Shown piece after piece: positions 53,039 through 62,744 of a stretch of DNA of 64,000 nt. A program made the position numbers and the translations under genes. The notes under the pieces are model-generated. The model had not been told where the DNA came from. It was given only the letters and a program-made list of their open reading frames with translations, and searched no databases. Every line of letters starts with the position of its first letter. The first letter of the stretch is position 1. The stretch is from NCBI RefSeq assembly GCF_030817495.1, contig NZ_JAUSZK010000001.1:744001-808000 (forward strand), in the 5' to 3' direction. Source of the DNA: Streptomyces sp. V3I7. Lineage in GTDB: Bacteria; Actinomycetota; Actinomycetes; Streptomycetales; Streptomycetaceae.

Positions 53039-53680
53039 ATGGACACCACGCAGCGGACCGATCAGCAGCGGTCCGCCGACCGCCGCCGCCGCGAGCTGCT
53101 GGAGGCCGCCGACCGGGTCGTGCTGCGCGACGGCCCCCAGGCGTCGATGAACGCCATCGCCGCGGAGGCGGGCATCACCAAGCCGATCCTCTACCGCCAC
53201 TTCGGCGACAAGGGCGGCCTGTACGCGGCCCTGGCCAAGCGGCACACCGACGCCCTGCTCGACTCGCTGCGCGCGGCGCTGGACGCCCCGGCGGACCGCC
53301 GCGAGCGCGTCGAGTCGACCCTGGACACCTACCTCGCGGCGATAGAGGCACGGCCGCAGGTGTACCGGTTCCTGATGCATCCGGCGGAGGGCTCCCCGGG
53401 CGACCAGGGCTTCGACGTCGGGCGGCACAGCGCACCGCTGCTGCGCAGAATGGGCGAGGAGCTGGCCCAGGTCATCGAGGAGCGCGTGGACCTCGGCCCG
53501 GGCAGCCAGCAACTGGCCCGGGTGTGGGGCCACGGCATCGTCGGCATGATGCACGCGGCCGGCGACTGGTGGCTGGGCGAACGCCCCTGCAGCCGCGCGG
53601 AGTTGGTACGCGGCCTGGCCGACCTCCTGTGGGGCCGCCTCGCGGCCGCCGGCGACAGAATGGGCGGCCCGGCCTTCTGA
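53039..53680 (+). CDS. TetR-family regulator
   Basis: The 213-residue repressor has the HTH SMNAIAAEAGITKPILYRHFGDKGGLY at about 36-60 and a C-terminal helical ligand domain (WGHGIVGMMHAAGDWWLGE). Divergent from an acyl-CoA dehydrogenase, it probably senses an acyl-CoA or fatty acid. GGGGAG precedes the ATG at 53039. Confidence 0.88.
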   Translation: MDTTQRTDQQRSADRRRRELLEAADRVVLRDGPQASMNAIAAEAGITKPILYRHFGDKGGLYAALAKRHTDALLDSLRAALDAPADRRERVESTLDTYLAAIEARPQVYRFLMHPAEGSPGDQGFDVGRHSAPLLRRMGEELAQVIEERVDLGPGSQQLARVWGHGIVGMMHAAGDWWLGERPCSRAELVRGLADLLWGRLAAAGDRMGGPAF

Positions 53681-54556
53681 CCCACCGGGCACCCCCAAAC
53701 CAGCCGAACCCCGCCGTCGCACCGACGGCGGACAGCGGCGGCAGCCCGGACGAGGCCGCAGGCGCCGCGCGCCCGACCGCACGCAGCCACAGGTCCGACG
53801 CCACCGCGTCCGGCCGGACAGGAACAAGCAACACCCGGGGCCAGGCCGCACAGGCTCACGCGGCGGACCCGCCCGCGCGGGGACCCGAGCCGGGCGAACC
53901 CGGCCGTCCTTCGGCGGCAGTCGCGGCGGCACGGGCCACGCCGCACAAGCGGCACCCGCCCGACAGCACGCACCCGCGGCTCCGGCACCACCGCGCGCGG
54001 CCCGGCCGGGAACGAGCACGCACCCCTGGCCGATCCACTGGGCGGCGGACCCGAGCCAGGCGAACCCGGGCGTCGTACCGGCGGCGGGCAGTAGCGGCGG
54101 CCCGGGCCAGGCCGCACAGGCTCACGCGGCGGACCCGCCCGCGCGGGGACCCGAGCCGGGCGAACCCGGCCGTCCTGCGGTGGCAGTGGCGGCAGCGTGC
54201 CACGCCGCACAAGCGGCACCCGCCCGATAGCACGCACCCGTAGGCCCGACACCGCCACATGCGGCCCGCACAGGAACGAGCACACACCCCGGGCCAATCC
54301 GCCGGGCGACGGGCCCGAGCCGGCGCGCCCCGCCGTCGTACCGGCGGCCGGCCGTGGCGACGCGACCCCGGGCGAGGCCGCTCAACCCGCACCCGCCCGA
54401 ACCGCACGCACCCGTAGGCCCGACACCGCCGCATGCGGCCCGCACAGGAACGAGCACACACCGCGGGCCGATCCACCGGGGGCGGCAGACCCGTGACATC
54501 GCCCCCGACCGCAGTCGGGCGTCCCGGGCGGCGCGAATCTGTTGCCGGCGCGCTGC
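53681..54556. repeat. Non-coding region of imperfect tandem repeats, about 870 bp
   Basis: No convincing gene lies between the TetR stop and peptide deformylase. A core of about 60-80 bases (CACGCACCCGTAGGCCCGAC ... GGAACGAGCACACACC) recurs near 53777, 53967, 54230 and 54404. A second block (CCAGGCCGCACAGGCTCACG ... GGCGAACCCGGCCGTCCT, about 70 bases) recurs almost exactly at 53841 and 54107. The repeats differ by scattered substitutions. The region reads open on several frames only because of GC bias. Confidence 0.75.
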
Positions 54557-55096
54557 TCAGCGTCCCCAGGGTGCCCGTGTGGCCTGCCGCAGTAGTCGGC
54601 GGCGGCGCCATCCCGTGAGGCGGTCCGGGTAGACCTGGCCCGACAGGTGGTCGCACTCGTGCTGGAGGCAGCGGGCGAAGAACCCGGTGCCGTGCACGGT
54701 CACCGGCTCGCCGGTCATCGTGACGCCCTCGACGACCGCGTGGTCGTAACGCTCCGTGCCCGCCTCCAGGCCAGGCAGGGAGAGGCAGCCCTCGGGGCCG
54801 CGGAGTACGACGCCGTCGGTCTCCACCAGCCGCGGGTTCACCACATGGCCGAGGTGGCGGACGTCCTCGTCGTCCGGGCAGTCGTAAACGAACACCCGCA
54901 GGGGCACGCCGATCTGGTTCGCGGCCAGGCCGACCCCTTGTGCGGCGTACATCGTCGCGTACAAGTCCTCCACGAGTTCCGCCAGTTGCGGGCCGAACTC
55001 GGTGACCTCGGCGCAGGGTGCGTGCAGCACCGGGTCGCCGAGCAGGGTAAGGGGCCGGACGCGCCCGCGGGCGCCCGGGATCGAGCCTTGTCGCAT
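54557..55096 (-). CDS. def: Peptide deformylase
   Basis: Removes formyl from N-terminal methionine of new proteins. The 179-residue enzyme has the three motifs GVGLAANQIG, EGCLSLPG (Cys metal ligand) and QHECDHLSG (HExxH zinc/iron motif). The start at 55096 gives MRQGSIPGARGRVRPLTLLG; a longer frame upstream lacks support. It is one of several deformylases normally found in Streptomyces. Confidence 0.9.
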   Translation of the reverse strand: MRQGSIPGARGRVRPLTLLGDPVLHAPCAEVTEFGPQLAELVEDLYATMYAAQGVGLAANQIGVPLRVFVYDCPDDEDVRHLGHVVNPRLVETDGVVLRGPEGCLSLPGLEAGTERYDHAVVEGVTMTGEPVTVHGTGFFARCLQHECDHLSGQVYPDRLTGWRRRRLLRQATRAPWGR

Positions 55097-55266
55097 GGCG
55101 GCAAGGGTACGGTCCTTGCACCCGCGCGAAGTGCGCGCGGGTACCGGGAAGGTGCCGGGAAGGTGCCGCGGATTCGGGCACGTGAGTGGATCTCGATAGG
55201 CTGAGGCCCACGCCACGTTGCCGGGCGGCTCAGGCGCGGCGCGTACGCAAGGAGGATCGAGGACTG

Positions 55267-56505
55267 ATGGCAGGCAACTCGGACCCGCTCTCGCCGCGGG
55301 CCAAGCTGGCCGTGACGGCGGGCAAAGCGGTCGCGGCGGCATCACGCGCCGCGGGACGCGGCAGCGGATCGGTGATCGGTGGCCGGGTCGCGCTGAAACT
55401 CGACCCCGACCTGCTCGCACGACTGGCGACGCACCTGGACGTGATCCTGGTCTCGGCCACCAACGGCAAGACCACGACCACGCGGCTCATCGCCGAGGCG
55501 CTGCGCGCCGCCGGCCCCGTCGTGTCGAACGCGCTCGGTGCCAACATGCCGGCCGGCATCACCTCCGCGCTCGCGGGCGGCTCGGATGCCCGGTACGCCG
55601 TGATCGAGGTCGACGAGAAGTACCTCGCGGGCGTGGCCAGGGACACCGACCCGAAGTGCATCGCGCTGCTCAACCTCTCCCGGGACCAGCTCGATCGCGC
55701 CGCCGAGACCCGGATGCTCGCCGAGAACTGGCGCGAGGGCCTGTCCGGCTCCAAGTCCGTGATCATCGCCAACTGCGACGACCCGCTGGTGGTCTGGGCC
55801 GCGTCCTCCTCCCCCAACGTGATCTGGGTCGCAGCCGGCCAGATGTGGAAGGAAGACGCCTGGTCCTGCCCGTCCTGCGGCGGTGTGATGCAGCGCCCCG
55901 GTGACGACTGGTTCTGCGCCGAGTGCGGCTTCCGCCGTCCGACCCCGACCTGGGCCCTGTCCGGGGACCACGTCATCGACCCGCACGGCTCCGCGTGGCC
56001 GATCCAGCTCCAGCTGCCGGGCCGCGCCAACAAGGCCAACGCCGCCAGCTCCGCCGCGGTCGCCGCCGTCTTCGGCGTGCCCCCGCAGGTCGCCCTGGAG
56101 CGCATGTACCAGGTGCAGGCCGTCGCCGGACGCTACGACGTCGTCCAGTTCCAGGGCCGCGACCTCAGGCTGCTGCTGGCGAAGAACCCGGCCGGCTGGC
56201 TCGAGACGTTCTCCCTGATCGACCCGCCGCCGACCCCGGTGGTCCTGTCCGTGAACGCGCGCGGCGCCGACGGCACCGACACCTCCTGGCTGTGGGACGT
56301 CGACTACACGCGCCTGACCGGCCACCCGATCTTCGTCATCGGCGACCGGAAGCTGGACCTCGCCGTGCGTCTGGAGGTCGCGAACCAGCACTTCCAGGTC
56401 TGCGACACCCTCGACCAGGCCGTACAGCAGGCCCCGCCCGGACGCATCGAGGTCATCGCGAACTACACCGCGTTCCAGGACCTGCGCCGCCGCGTCGGCA
56501 ACTGA
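55267..56505 (+). CDS. murT: Lipid II isoglutaminyl synthase subunit MurT
   Basis: With GatD, MurT amidates the D-Glu of lipid II. The 412-residue Mur-ligase-like protein has the ATP loop ATNGKTTTTRL near 65, a zinc ribbon CPSCGG ... CAECG near 201-222 and the C-terminal DUF1727 domain (DTSWLWDVDYTRL). AAGGAGG lies upstream of the ATG at 55267. GatD follows 31 bases later. Essential in many actinobacteria for crosslinking. Confidence 0.94.
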   Translation: MAGNSDPLSPRAKLAVTAGKAVAAASRAAGRGSGSVIGGRVALKLDPDLLARLATHLDVILVSATNGKTTTTRLIAEALRAAGPVVSNALGANMPAGITSALAGGSDARYAVIEVDEKYLAGVARDTDPKCIALLNLSRDQLDRAAETRMLAENWREGLSGSKSVIIANCDDPLVVWAASSSPNVIWVAAGQMWKEDAWSCPSCGGVMQRPGDDWFCAECGFRRPTPTWALSGDHVIDPHGSAWPIQLQLPGRANKANAASSAAVAAVFGVPPQVALERMYQVQAVAGRYDVVQFQGRDLRLLLAKNPAGWLETFSLIDPPPTPVVLSVNARGADGTDTSWLWDVDYTRLTGHPIFVIGDRKLDLAVRLEVANQHFQVCDTLDQAVQQAPPGRIEVIANYTAFQDLRRRVGN

Positions 56506-56536
56506 CCGCATCTGACAACGGAGCGACGATCCCTTC

Positions 56537-57265
56537 ATGAGCGACAACCAACTGCGGCTGGTGTGGATCTACCCGGACCTGCTGAGCACCTACGGCGACC
56601 AGGGCAACGCCCTCGTCGTCGAGCGCCGGGCCCGGCAGCGCGGCCTGGACGTGGCGCGTCTTGACGTGCGCAGCGACCAGCCGATCCCGACGTCCGGTGA
56701 CATCTACCTGATCGGCGGCGGCGAGGACCGGCCGCAGCGGCTCGCGGCCGAGCGGCTGCGCCGCGACAGCGGTCTGTACAAGGCCGTGGAGAACGGCGCG
56801 ATCGTCTTCTCGGTGTGCGCCGGCTACCAGATCCTCGGCCACGAGTTCATCAACGACCTCGGCCAGCGCGAGCCGGGCCTCGGCCTGCTCGACGTGGTCT
56901 CGGTGCGCAACGAGGGCGCGCGCTGCGTCGGCGACGTCCTCGGGGACATCAACCCGCAGCTGGGCCTGCCCCCGCTGACCGGCTTCGAGAACCACCAGGG
57001 CATCACTCAGGTCGGCCCGGGCGCCAAGCCCTTCGCCCAGGTCCGCATGGGCCGCGGCAACGGCACCGGGGACGGCACGGAGGGCGCGTACAACGAGACC
57101 GTCTTCGGTACGTACATGCACGGCCCGGTGCTCGCGCGGAACCCGCAGATCGCCGACCTGCTGCTGAAGCTGGCGCTCGACGTGAACGCGCTGCCGCCGA
57201 CCGACGACCGCTGGTACGAGGCGCTGCGCGCCGAGCGCATCGCGGCCGCCGAGCAGCCCGCCTGA
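56537..57265 (+). CDS. gatD: Lipid II isoglutaminyl synthase glutaminase subunit GatD
   Basis: The 242-residue class-I glutaminase supplies ammonia to MurT. The catalytic Cys94 is in SVCAGYQILG, with the His in VFGTYMHGPV near residue 195 and ENHQG near 153. Both the length and the position after murT match the known pair. Confidence 0.94.
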   Translation: MSDNQLRLVWIYPDLLSTYGDQGNALVVERRARQRGLDVARLDVRSDQPIPTSGDIYLIGGGEDRPQRLAAERLRRDSGLYKAVENGAIVFSVCAGYQILGHEFINDLGQREPGLGLLDVVSVRNEGARCVGDVLGDINPQLGLPPLTGFENHQGITQVGPGAKPFAQVRMGRGNGTGDGTEGAYNETVFGTYMHGPVLARNPQIADLLLKLALDVNALPPTDDRWYEALRAERIAAAEQPA

Positions 57266-57445
57266 CCGGACGGCACCCTCCCTTACGGCAGGTCCGCCTG
57301 ACGGACTGCCCGCTCACCTGTGCGGGCGCGTCCAGCAGGCGGACGCCTGCTGCTGGGGCACCCCCGGTCGCCGGTAGGGTGGGGCGGGATCGAGCCGGAC
57401 AGCGCGGTCCGGTCCCCGGCCCACGTCGAGAAGGTAATTCGGGCT

Positions 57446-58471
57446 ATGCGCATTGGTGTCCTCACGTCCGGCGGTGACTGCCCCGGCCTGAACGCCGTCA
57501 TCCGGTCCGTCGTCCACCGTGCCGTCGCGGACCACGGCGACGAGGTCATCGGGTTCCGGGACGGCTGGAAGGGCCTCCTGGAGGGTGACCACCTCAAGCT
57601 CGACCTCGACGCGGTGGGCGGCATCCTCGCCCGCGGCGGCACCATCCTCGGCTCCTCCCGGGTCCGCCCGGAACATCTGCGGGACGGCGTGGAGCGGGCG
57701 CGGGGCCATCTCCAGGACCTCGGCCTGGACGCGGTCATCCCGATCGGCGGCGAGGGCACGCTGAAGGCGGCCCGGCTGCTGTCGGACAACGGACTTCCCA
57801 TCGTGGGCGTGCCGAAGACCATCGACAACGACATCGCCGTCACGGACGTGACGTTCGGCTTCGACACGGCGGTGGGTGTCGCCACCGAGGCGCTGGACCG
57901 GCTGAAGACCACCGCCGAGTCCCACCAGCGCGTGCTGATCGTGGAGGTCATGGGCCGCCACACCGGCTGGATCGCGCTGCACTCCGGCATGGCGGCCGGC
58001 GCCCACGCCGTCGTCGTACCGGAACGCCCCTTCGACATCGAGGAGTTGACCCGCAAGGTCGGCCAGCGCTTCGAGGCGGGCAAGCGGTTCGCGATCGTCG
58101 TGGCCGCCGAGGGGGCCAAGCCGCGCCCCGGGTCCATGGACTTCGACGAGGGCGGCACGGACGTCTACGGCCACGAGCGCTTCGCCGGGATCGCCCGGCA
58201 GCTGTCCGTGGAGCTGGAGCGGCGCCTGGGCAAGGAGGCCCGACCGGTCATCCTCGGGCACGTGCAGCGCGGCGGGACGCCGACGGCGTACGACAGGGTG
58301 CTGGCGACGCGGTTCGGCTGGCACGCGGTGGAGGCCGTGCACCGCGGGGAGTTCGGCAGCATGACCGCGCTGCGCGGCACCGACATCGTGATGGTGTCGC
58401 TGGCCGAGGCGGTCGAGACGCTGAAGACGGTTCCCCTGGAGCGCTACGACGAGGCGGAGTGCGTGCTGTAG
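57446..58471 (+). CDS. pfkA: 6-phosphofructokinase
   Basis: Phosphorylates fructose 6-phosphate in glycolysis. The 341-residue enzyme has TSGGDCPGLNAVIR at the N-terminus, GGEGT in place of GGDGT near 106, PKTIDNDIA near 128, and VIEVMGRHTGW-like VEVMGRHTGW near 168. This GGEGT variant occurs in Streptomyces phosphofructokinases, and the donor (ATP or PPi) cannot be settled by eye. The ATG at 57446 has GAGAAGG upstream. Confidence 0.9.
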   Translation: MRIGVLTSGGDCPGLNAVIRSVVHRAVADHGDEVIGFRDGWKGLLEGDHLKLDLDAVGGILARGGTILGSSRVRPEHLRDGVERARGHLQDLGLDAVIPIGGEGTLKAARLLSDNGLPIVGVPKTIDNDIAVTDVTFGFDTAVGVATEALDRLKTTAESHQRVLIVEVMGRHTGWIALHSGMAAGAHAVVVPERPFDIEELTRKVGQRFEAGKRFAIVVAAEGAKPRPGSMDFDEGGTDVYGHERFAGIARQLSVELERRLGKEARPVILGHVQRGGTPTAYDRVLATRFGWHAVEAVHRGEFGSMTALRGTDIVMVSLAEAVETLKTVPLERYDEAECVL

Positions 58472-58500
58472 GGCGCCTCGGCGCGCTGCATCGGGCAAGT

Positions 58501-58532
58501 CCGCCCCCGGTCACGGTCGTGACCGGGGGCGG
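58501..58532 (+). terminator. Perfect 14-bp hairpin terminator of the phosphofructokinase gene
   Basis: CCGCCCCCGGTCAC (58501-58514) pairs exactly with GTGACCGGGGGCGG (58519-58532) across the loop GGTC, followed by TTCTACTCT. It lies 30 bases after the pfkA stop and before the CtaG-like gene, whose promoter must lie between 58533 and 58600. Confidence 0.85.
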
Positions 58533-58603
58533 TTCTACTCTGGTGCGGACACAAGCGCACATTCCCACAGACGCGCATACCCCCACGAATCAGGAGCCGG
58601 CGG

Positions 58604-59554
58604 ATGGATCACAGCGGGCACGGCATGACGATGGATCTGCCGCCGTTCACGCTGGGCCGCGGTCTCGAGTGGTCGGCGGACCCGTTCTTCCTCGTCGCCT
58701 GCCTGGCCGGGCTCGGACTGTACGCCTGGGGGGTCGTCCGGCTTCGGCGGCGCGGTGACGCGTGGCCGGTCTCGCGGACGGTGTCGTACGTCCTCGGTGT
58801 GCTGACCATCGGCCTGATGATGTGCAGCAGGCTGAACGACTACGGCATGGTCATGTTCAGCGTGCACATGGTGCAGCACATGGTGATCAGCATGCTGTCG
58901 CCGATCCTGATCCTGCTCGGCGCCCCGGTCACCCTGGCGCTGCGCGCCCTGCCGGTGGCGGGCCGTGGCCGCAAGGGCCCCCGCGAGCTGCTGCTGGCCC
59001 TGCTGCACAGCCGCTACATGCGGGTCATCACCCACCCGGTGTTCACGATCCCGCTGTTCATCGCGAGTCTGTACGTGCTCTACTTCTCCCCGATCTTCGA
59101 CTTCCTCATGGGGTCGAAGGTCGGGCACGTCGCGATGATGGTGCACTTCCTGGCCGTGGGTGTGGTGTTCTTCTGGCCGATCATCGGCGTCGACCCCGGT
59201 CCGCGCCGGCCGGGCCATCTGATGCGGATGCTGGAGCTGTTCGCGGGCATGCCGTTCCACGCGTTCTTCGGCATCGCGCTGATGATGGCCTCGACCCCGC
59301 TGGTCGAGACGTTCCGCAACCCGCCCGCCTCGCTCGGCATCGACGCGCTCACCGACCAGAACGCGGCGGGTGGCATCGCCTGGGCGTTCAGCGAGATCCC
59401 GTCCGTGCTGGTGCTGGTCGCCCTGCTGTTCCAGTGGTACGGCTCCGAGCAGCGGCAGGCCCGGCGCCAGGACCGCGCGGCCGACCGGGACGGCGACAAG
59501 GAGCTCGAGGCCTACAACGCCTACCTGGCGTCGCTGAACGCACGCCGGAGCTGA
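58604..59554 (+). CDS. Cytochrome c oxidase assembly protein, CtaG type
   Basis: The 316-residue protein has seven hydrophobic segments and a His/Met-rich N-terminus (MDHSGHGMTMDL). Conserved histidines sit in SVHMVQHMVISMLSP, VAMMVHFLAVGVVFFWP and FHAFFG, typical of caa3_CtaG, a copper-delivery factor for cytochrome oxidase. The long charged C-terminus is typical in actinobacteria. Confidence 0.88.
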   Translation: MDHSGHGMTMDLPPFTLGRGLEWSADPFFLVACLAGLGLYAWGVVRLRRRGDAWPVSRTVSYVLGVLTIGLMMCSRLNDYGMVMFSVHMVQHMVISMLSPILILLGAPVTLALRALPVAGRGRKGPRELLLALLHSRYMRVITHPVFTIPLFIASLYVLYFSPIFDFLMGSKVGHVAMMVHFLAVGVVFFWPIIGVDPGPRRPGHLMRMLELFAGMPFHAFFGIALMMASTPLVETFRNPPASLGIDALTDQNAAGGIAWAFSEIPSVLVLVALLFQWYGSEQRQARRQDRAADRDGDKELEAYNAYLASLNARRS

Positions 59555-59627
59555 GGACGGTTTTCCGTCCTCCGGCGGCGGAACCGGGGCACCATGGAAG
59601 GGGTCGAGCCCTGAGGAGGGTGCCGCG

Positions 59628-59810
59628 ATGCCCGGTTCCACGAACGGTTCGATGAACGGTTCCACGAAGGCGATGGGGGCGCTCACAGTCGGCGCGCTCG
59701 TCGTGGTGACGGCCTACACGGTGGCGCTCGGCGGCAACGGCTGGCTGTGGTTCGGCTGGGTCGTCCTGGGGCTGATCACGCTCACCATGGTCGTCACGCG
59801 CGACACCTGA
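59628..59810 (+). CDS. Small membrane protein, 60 residues
   Basis: It starts MPGSTNGSMNGSTKAMGALT, where NGS is repeated, followed by two membrane segments (VGALVVVTAYTVALGG; WLWFGWVVLGLITLTMV). GAGGAGGG lies upstream. Function unknown. It converges with the sensor kinase gene 4 bases later. Confidence 0.7.
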   Translation: MPGSTNGSMNGSTKAMGALTVGALVVVTAYTVALGGNGWLWFGWVVLGLITLTMVVTRDT

Positions 59811-59814
59811 GCGC

Positions 59815-61023
59815 TCACCCGGGCGGTGCGAGACGGCCCGCCGAGTGCACTCCCGGCTGGTACTTCGGCAGCCGGGCGGTGATCTTCATGCCCGCGCCCA
59901 CCGCGGTCTCGATGACGAGGCCGTGGTCGTCGCCGTACACCTGGCGGAGCCGGTCGTCGACGTTGGACAGGCCGATGCCGCCCGAGGGGCTGATCTCGCC
60001 GGCGAGGATGCGGCGCAGCTCCTCGGGGTCCATCCCGGCGCCGTCGTCCTCGATGACGACCAGGGCCTCGGCGCCGGCGTCCCGCGCGGTGATCTGGATG
60101 TGGCAGGTGCCGGCCTTGCCCTCCAGGCCGTGCTTGACGGCGTTCTCGACGAGGGGCTGCAGGCACAGGAACGGCAGCGCGACGGGCAGCACCTCGGGGG
60201 CGATCTGGAGGGTGACGGCGAGCCGGTCGCCGAAGCGGGCGCGGACGAGGGCCAGGTAGTGGTCGATGGCGTGGAGTTCGTCGGCGAGGGTGGTGAAGTC
60301 GCCGTGGCGGCGGAACGAGTAGCGGGTGAAGTCGGCGAACTCCAGCAGCAGTTCGCGGGCGCGCTCGGGGTCGGTGCGCACGAACGAGGCGATGACCGCG
60401 AGCGAGTTGAAGATGAAGTGCGGGGATATCTGGGCGCGCAGGGCCTTGATCTCGGCCTCGATGAGCCGGGTGCGGGACTGGTCGAAGTCGGCGAGTTCGA
60501 GCTGGACGCTGACCCAGCGGGCCACCTCCCCGGCGGCGCGGGCGAGGACGGCGGACTCACGGGGAGCGCAGGCGACGAGCGCGCCGTGCACCCGGTCGTC
60601 GACGGTGAGCGGGGCGACGACGGCCCAGCGGACGGGGCAGTCGGGACTCTCGCAGCTCAGCTTGAACGCCTCTCCGCGGCCCGTCTCCAGCGGTCCGGTC
60701 AGCCGCCGCATGATCTCGGTGCGGTGGTGGCCGCCGACGCCGTCCCAGACGAGCACCCGCTGATGGTCGGCGAGGCAGAGCGCGTCGGTGCCGAGCAGTG
60801 TGCGCAGTCTGCGGGCCGACTTGCGCGCGGTCTCCTCGGTGAGGCCCGCGCGCAGCGGGGGTGTGGCGAGGGAGGCGGTGTGCAGGGTCTGGAAGGTGGC
60901 GTGCTCGACCGGCGTGCCGAGTCCGCCGAGGCTCTCCGGGCGTGCCGTGCGCCGCCCGAGCCAGAACCCGGCGGCGAGCAGCGGGAGCATGCCGACGCAG
61001 AGCCCCGCGAGGAACCCGCTCAC
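59815..61023 (-). CDS. LytS/YehU-type sensor histidine kinase
   Basis: The 402-residue kinase has one membrane segment, a GAF-like linker with an SPDCP motif, and a His_kinase domain. The phosphorylated His lies in QISPHFIFNSLAVIASFVRT, and the ATP-binding N-box is LVENAVKHGLEG with GIGLSNVDDRLRQVYG. This is the LytS class, which pairs with LytTR regulators. The GTG at 61023 overlaps the symporter stop (GTGA), so it is the last gene of the operon begun by the response regulator. Confidence 0.9.
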   Translation of the reverse strand: MSGFLAGLCVGMLPLLAAGFWLGRRTARPESLGGLGTPVEHATFQTLHTASLATPPLRAGLTEETARKSARRLRTLLGTDALCLADHQRVLVWDGVGGHHRTEIMRRLTGPLETGRGEAFKLSCESPDCPVRWAVVAPLTVDDRVHGALVACAPRESAVLARAAGEVARWVSVQLELADFDQSRTRLIEAEIKALRAQISPHFIFNSLAVIASFVRTDPERARELLLEFADFTRYSFRRHGDFTTLADELHAIDHYLALVRARFGDRLAVTLQIAPEVLPVALPFLCLQPLVENAVKHGLEGKAGTCHIQITARDAGAEALVVIEDDGAGMDPEELRRILAGEISPSGGIGLSNVDDRLRQVYGDDHGLVIETAVGAGMKITARLPKYQPGVHSAGRLAPPG

Positions 61024-62744
61024 GCCTTCGCCTCCGCCCGCAGCTCCTCGGGGAGGTGGAAACGGGCCAGGATCGCGGCCGTCCCGGGCGGCACCCGGTT
61101 CGCGGTGGCCAGGGAGACCAGCACCATCGTGAGGAAGCCCAGGGGCACCGACCACAGCGCGGGCCAGGCGAGCAGGGCGTGCAGCGGGCCGGTGCCGGGG
61201 AAGTCCGCCATGGTCGCGGAGACGGCGGCGAACGCGGAGCCGCCGCCGGCCAGCATGCCGGCGGCCGCGCCGGGCGGGGTCAGCCGCCGCCACCAGATGC
61301 CGAGGACGAGCAGCGGGCAGAACGAGGACGCCGAGACGGCGAAGGCGAGCCCCACCGCGTCGGCGACCGGCAGGCCGCCGACGAGCACGCTCGCCGCCAG
61401 CGGTACGGCCATGGCGAGCACGGTCCCGAGTCTGAAGTGCCGTACGCCGCGCGCCGGGAGGACGTCCTGGGTGAGGACGCCCGCCACGGCCATGGTGAGT
61501 CCCGAGGCCGTGGAGAGGAACGCGGCGAAGGCCCCGCCCGCGATGAGCGCGCCGAGCAGGTCGCCGCCGAGGCCGCCGATCATGCGGCCGGGCAGCAGCA
61601 GGACGGCGGCGTCGGTGCCGCCGGTGAGGGCGAGTTCGGGGGCGTAGAGGCGGCCGAGGGCGCCGTACACGGGTGGCAGCAGGTAGAAGGCGCCGATCAG
61701 GGCGAGGACGGCGACGGTGGTGCGGCGGGCGGCGACGCCGTGCGGGCTGGTGTAGAAGCGGACGACGACGTGCGGCAGGCCCATGGTGCCGAGGAAGGTG
61801 GCGAGGATCAGGCCGTACGTGGCGTACAGCGGGCGTTCCTCGCGGCCCGCGGCGAGCGAGGTGGACATGCCGTCGGTGACGGCCCGGTCGGCGGTGGGGA
61901 CGGGGGTGCCGGGAGCGAAGGTGAGCCGGGTGCCGTGCTCGATGTGGTGGGGTCCTGCGGGCAGGGTGACGCGGTCGGCGTGGTGGGTGCGGCCGTCGAC
62001 CGTGCCGGTCACGGTGACGGTCAGCGGCCTCTCGAGCCTCAGGTCGAGGGTGTCCTCGACGCGGATGCTGGGGTGAGAGCGGAAGGCGGCCGGTTCCTCG
62101 AAGGCGTGGCGGGGGGCGCCGTCGCCCTGCCAGGCGAGGGTGAGGAAGAGGGCGGGGACGAGGAGGGCGGTGAGCTTGAGCCAGTACTGGAACGCCTGGA
62201 CGAAGGTGATGCTGCGCATGCCGCCCGCGGCGACGGTGGCGACCACCACGGCGGCGACGATGACCCCGCCGAGCGGCTCGGGCGCTCCGGTGAGCACGGT
62301 CAAGGTGAGCCCGGCGCCTTGGAGTTGGGGCAGCAGGTAGAGCCAGCCGATGCCGACGACGAAGGCCCCGGCGAGCCGTCGCACCGGCTGGGAGGCGAGC
62401 CGGGCCTCGGCGAAGTCGGGGAGGGTGTAGGCGCCGGAGCGGCGCAGCGGGGCGGCGACGAACAGGAGCAGGACCAGGTATCCGGCGGTGTAGCCGACCG
62501 GGTACCAGAGCATGTCGGGGCCCTGGACGAGGACGAGTCCCGCGATGCCGAGGAAGGAGGCGGCGGAGAGGTACTCGCCGCTGATGGCGGCCGCGTTCAG
62601 GCGGGGGCCGACGGTGCGGGAGGCGACGTAGAAGTCGGAGGTGGTGCGGGACACGCGCAGGCCGAAGGCGCCTACGAGGACGGTGGCGACGACGACGAGG
62701 GCGACGGCGGGCACCGAATAGCTCACTGCGTAACCGGAGTTCAT
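61020..62744 (-). CDS. Sodium:solute symporter, acetate/ActP-like
   Basis: The 574-residue protein has about 13 membrane segments with the SSS family motifs SGEYLSAASFLGIAG, GTMGLPHVVVRFYTSP, and AGGAFAAFLSTASGLTMAVAG. It resembles the acetate permease ActP/MctC. It is embedded in a two-component operon together with a DUF485 protein, as in the bts/ypd-type carboxylate-sensing systems. Substrate (acetate, pyruvate or another carboxylate) is inferred. Confidence 0.88.
   Translation of the reverse strand: MNSGYAVSYSVPAVALVVVATVLVGAFGLRVSRTTSDFYVASRTVGPRLNAAAISGEYLSAASFLGIAGLVLVQGPDMLWYPVGYTAGYLVLLLFVAAPLRRSGAYTLPDFAEARLASQPVRRLAGAFVVGIGWLYLLPQLQGAGLTLTVLTGAPEPLGGVIVAAVVVATVAAGGMRSITFVQAFQYWLKLTALLVPALFLTLAWQGDGAPRHAFEEPAAFRSHPSIRVEDTLDLRLERPLTVTVTGTVDGRTHHADRVTLPAGPHHIEHGTRLTFAPGTPVPTADRAVTDGMSTSLAAGREERPLYATYGLILATFLGTMGLPHVVVRFYTSPHGVAARRTTVAVLALIGAFYLLPPVYGALGRLYAPELALTGGTDAAVLLLPGRMIGGLGGDLLGALIAGGAFAAFLSTASGLTMAVAGVLTQDVLPARGVRHFRLGTVLAMAVPLAASVLVGGLPVADAVGLAFAVSASSFCPLLVLGIWWRRLTPPGAAAGMLAGGGSAFAAVSATMADFPGTGPLHALLAWPALWSVPLGFLTMVLVSLATANRVPPGTAAILARFHLPEELRAEAKA

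Noticed and set aside
53681..54556. A CRISPR array in the long non-coding region
   Set aside because: The repeat cores differ in sequence and spacing and spacers are not uniform.
53856..55211. A 451-codon minus-strand frame reading through the repeat region into the deformylase region
   Set aside because: It has no recognisable domain and is generated by GC bias and repeats; the deformylase uses another frame.
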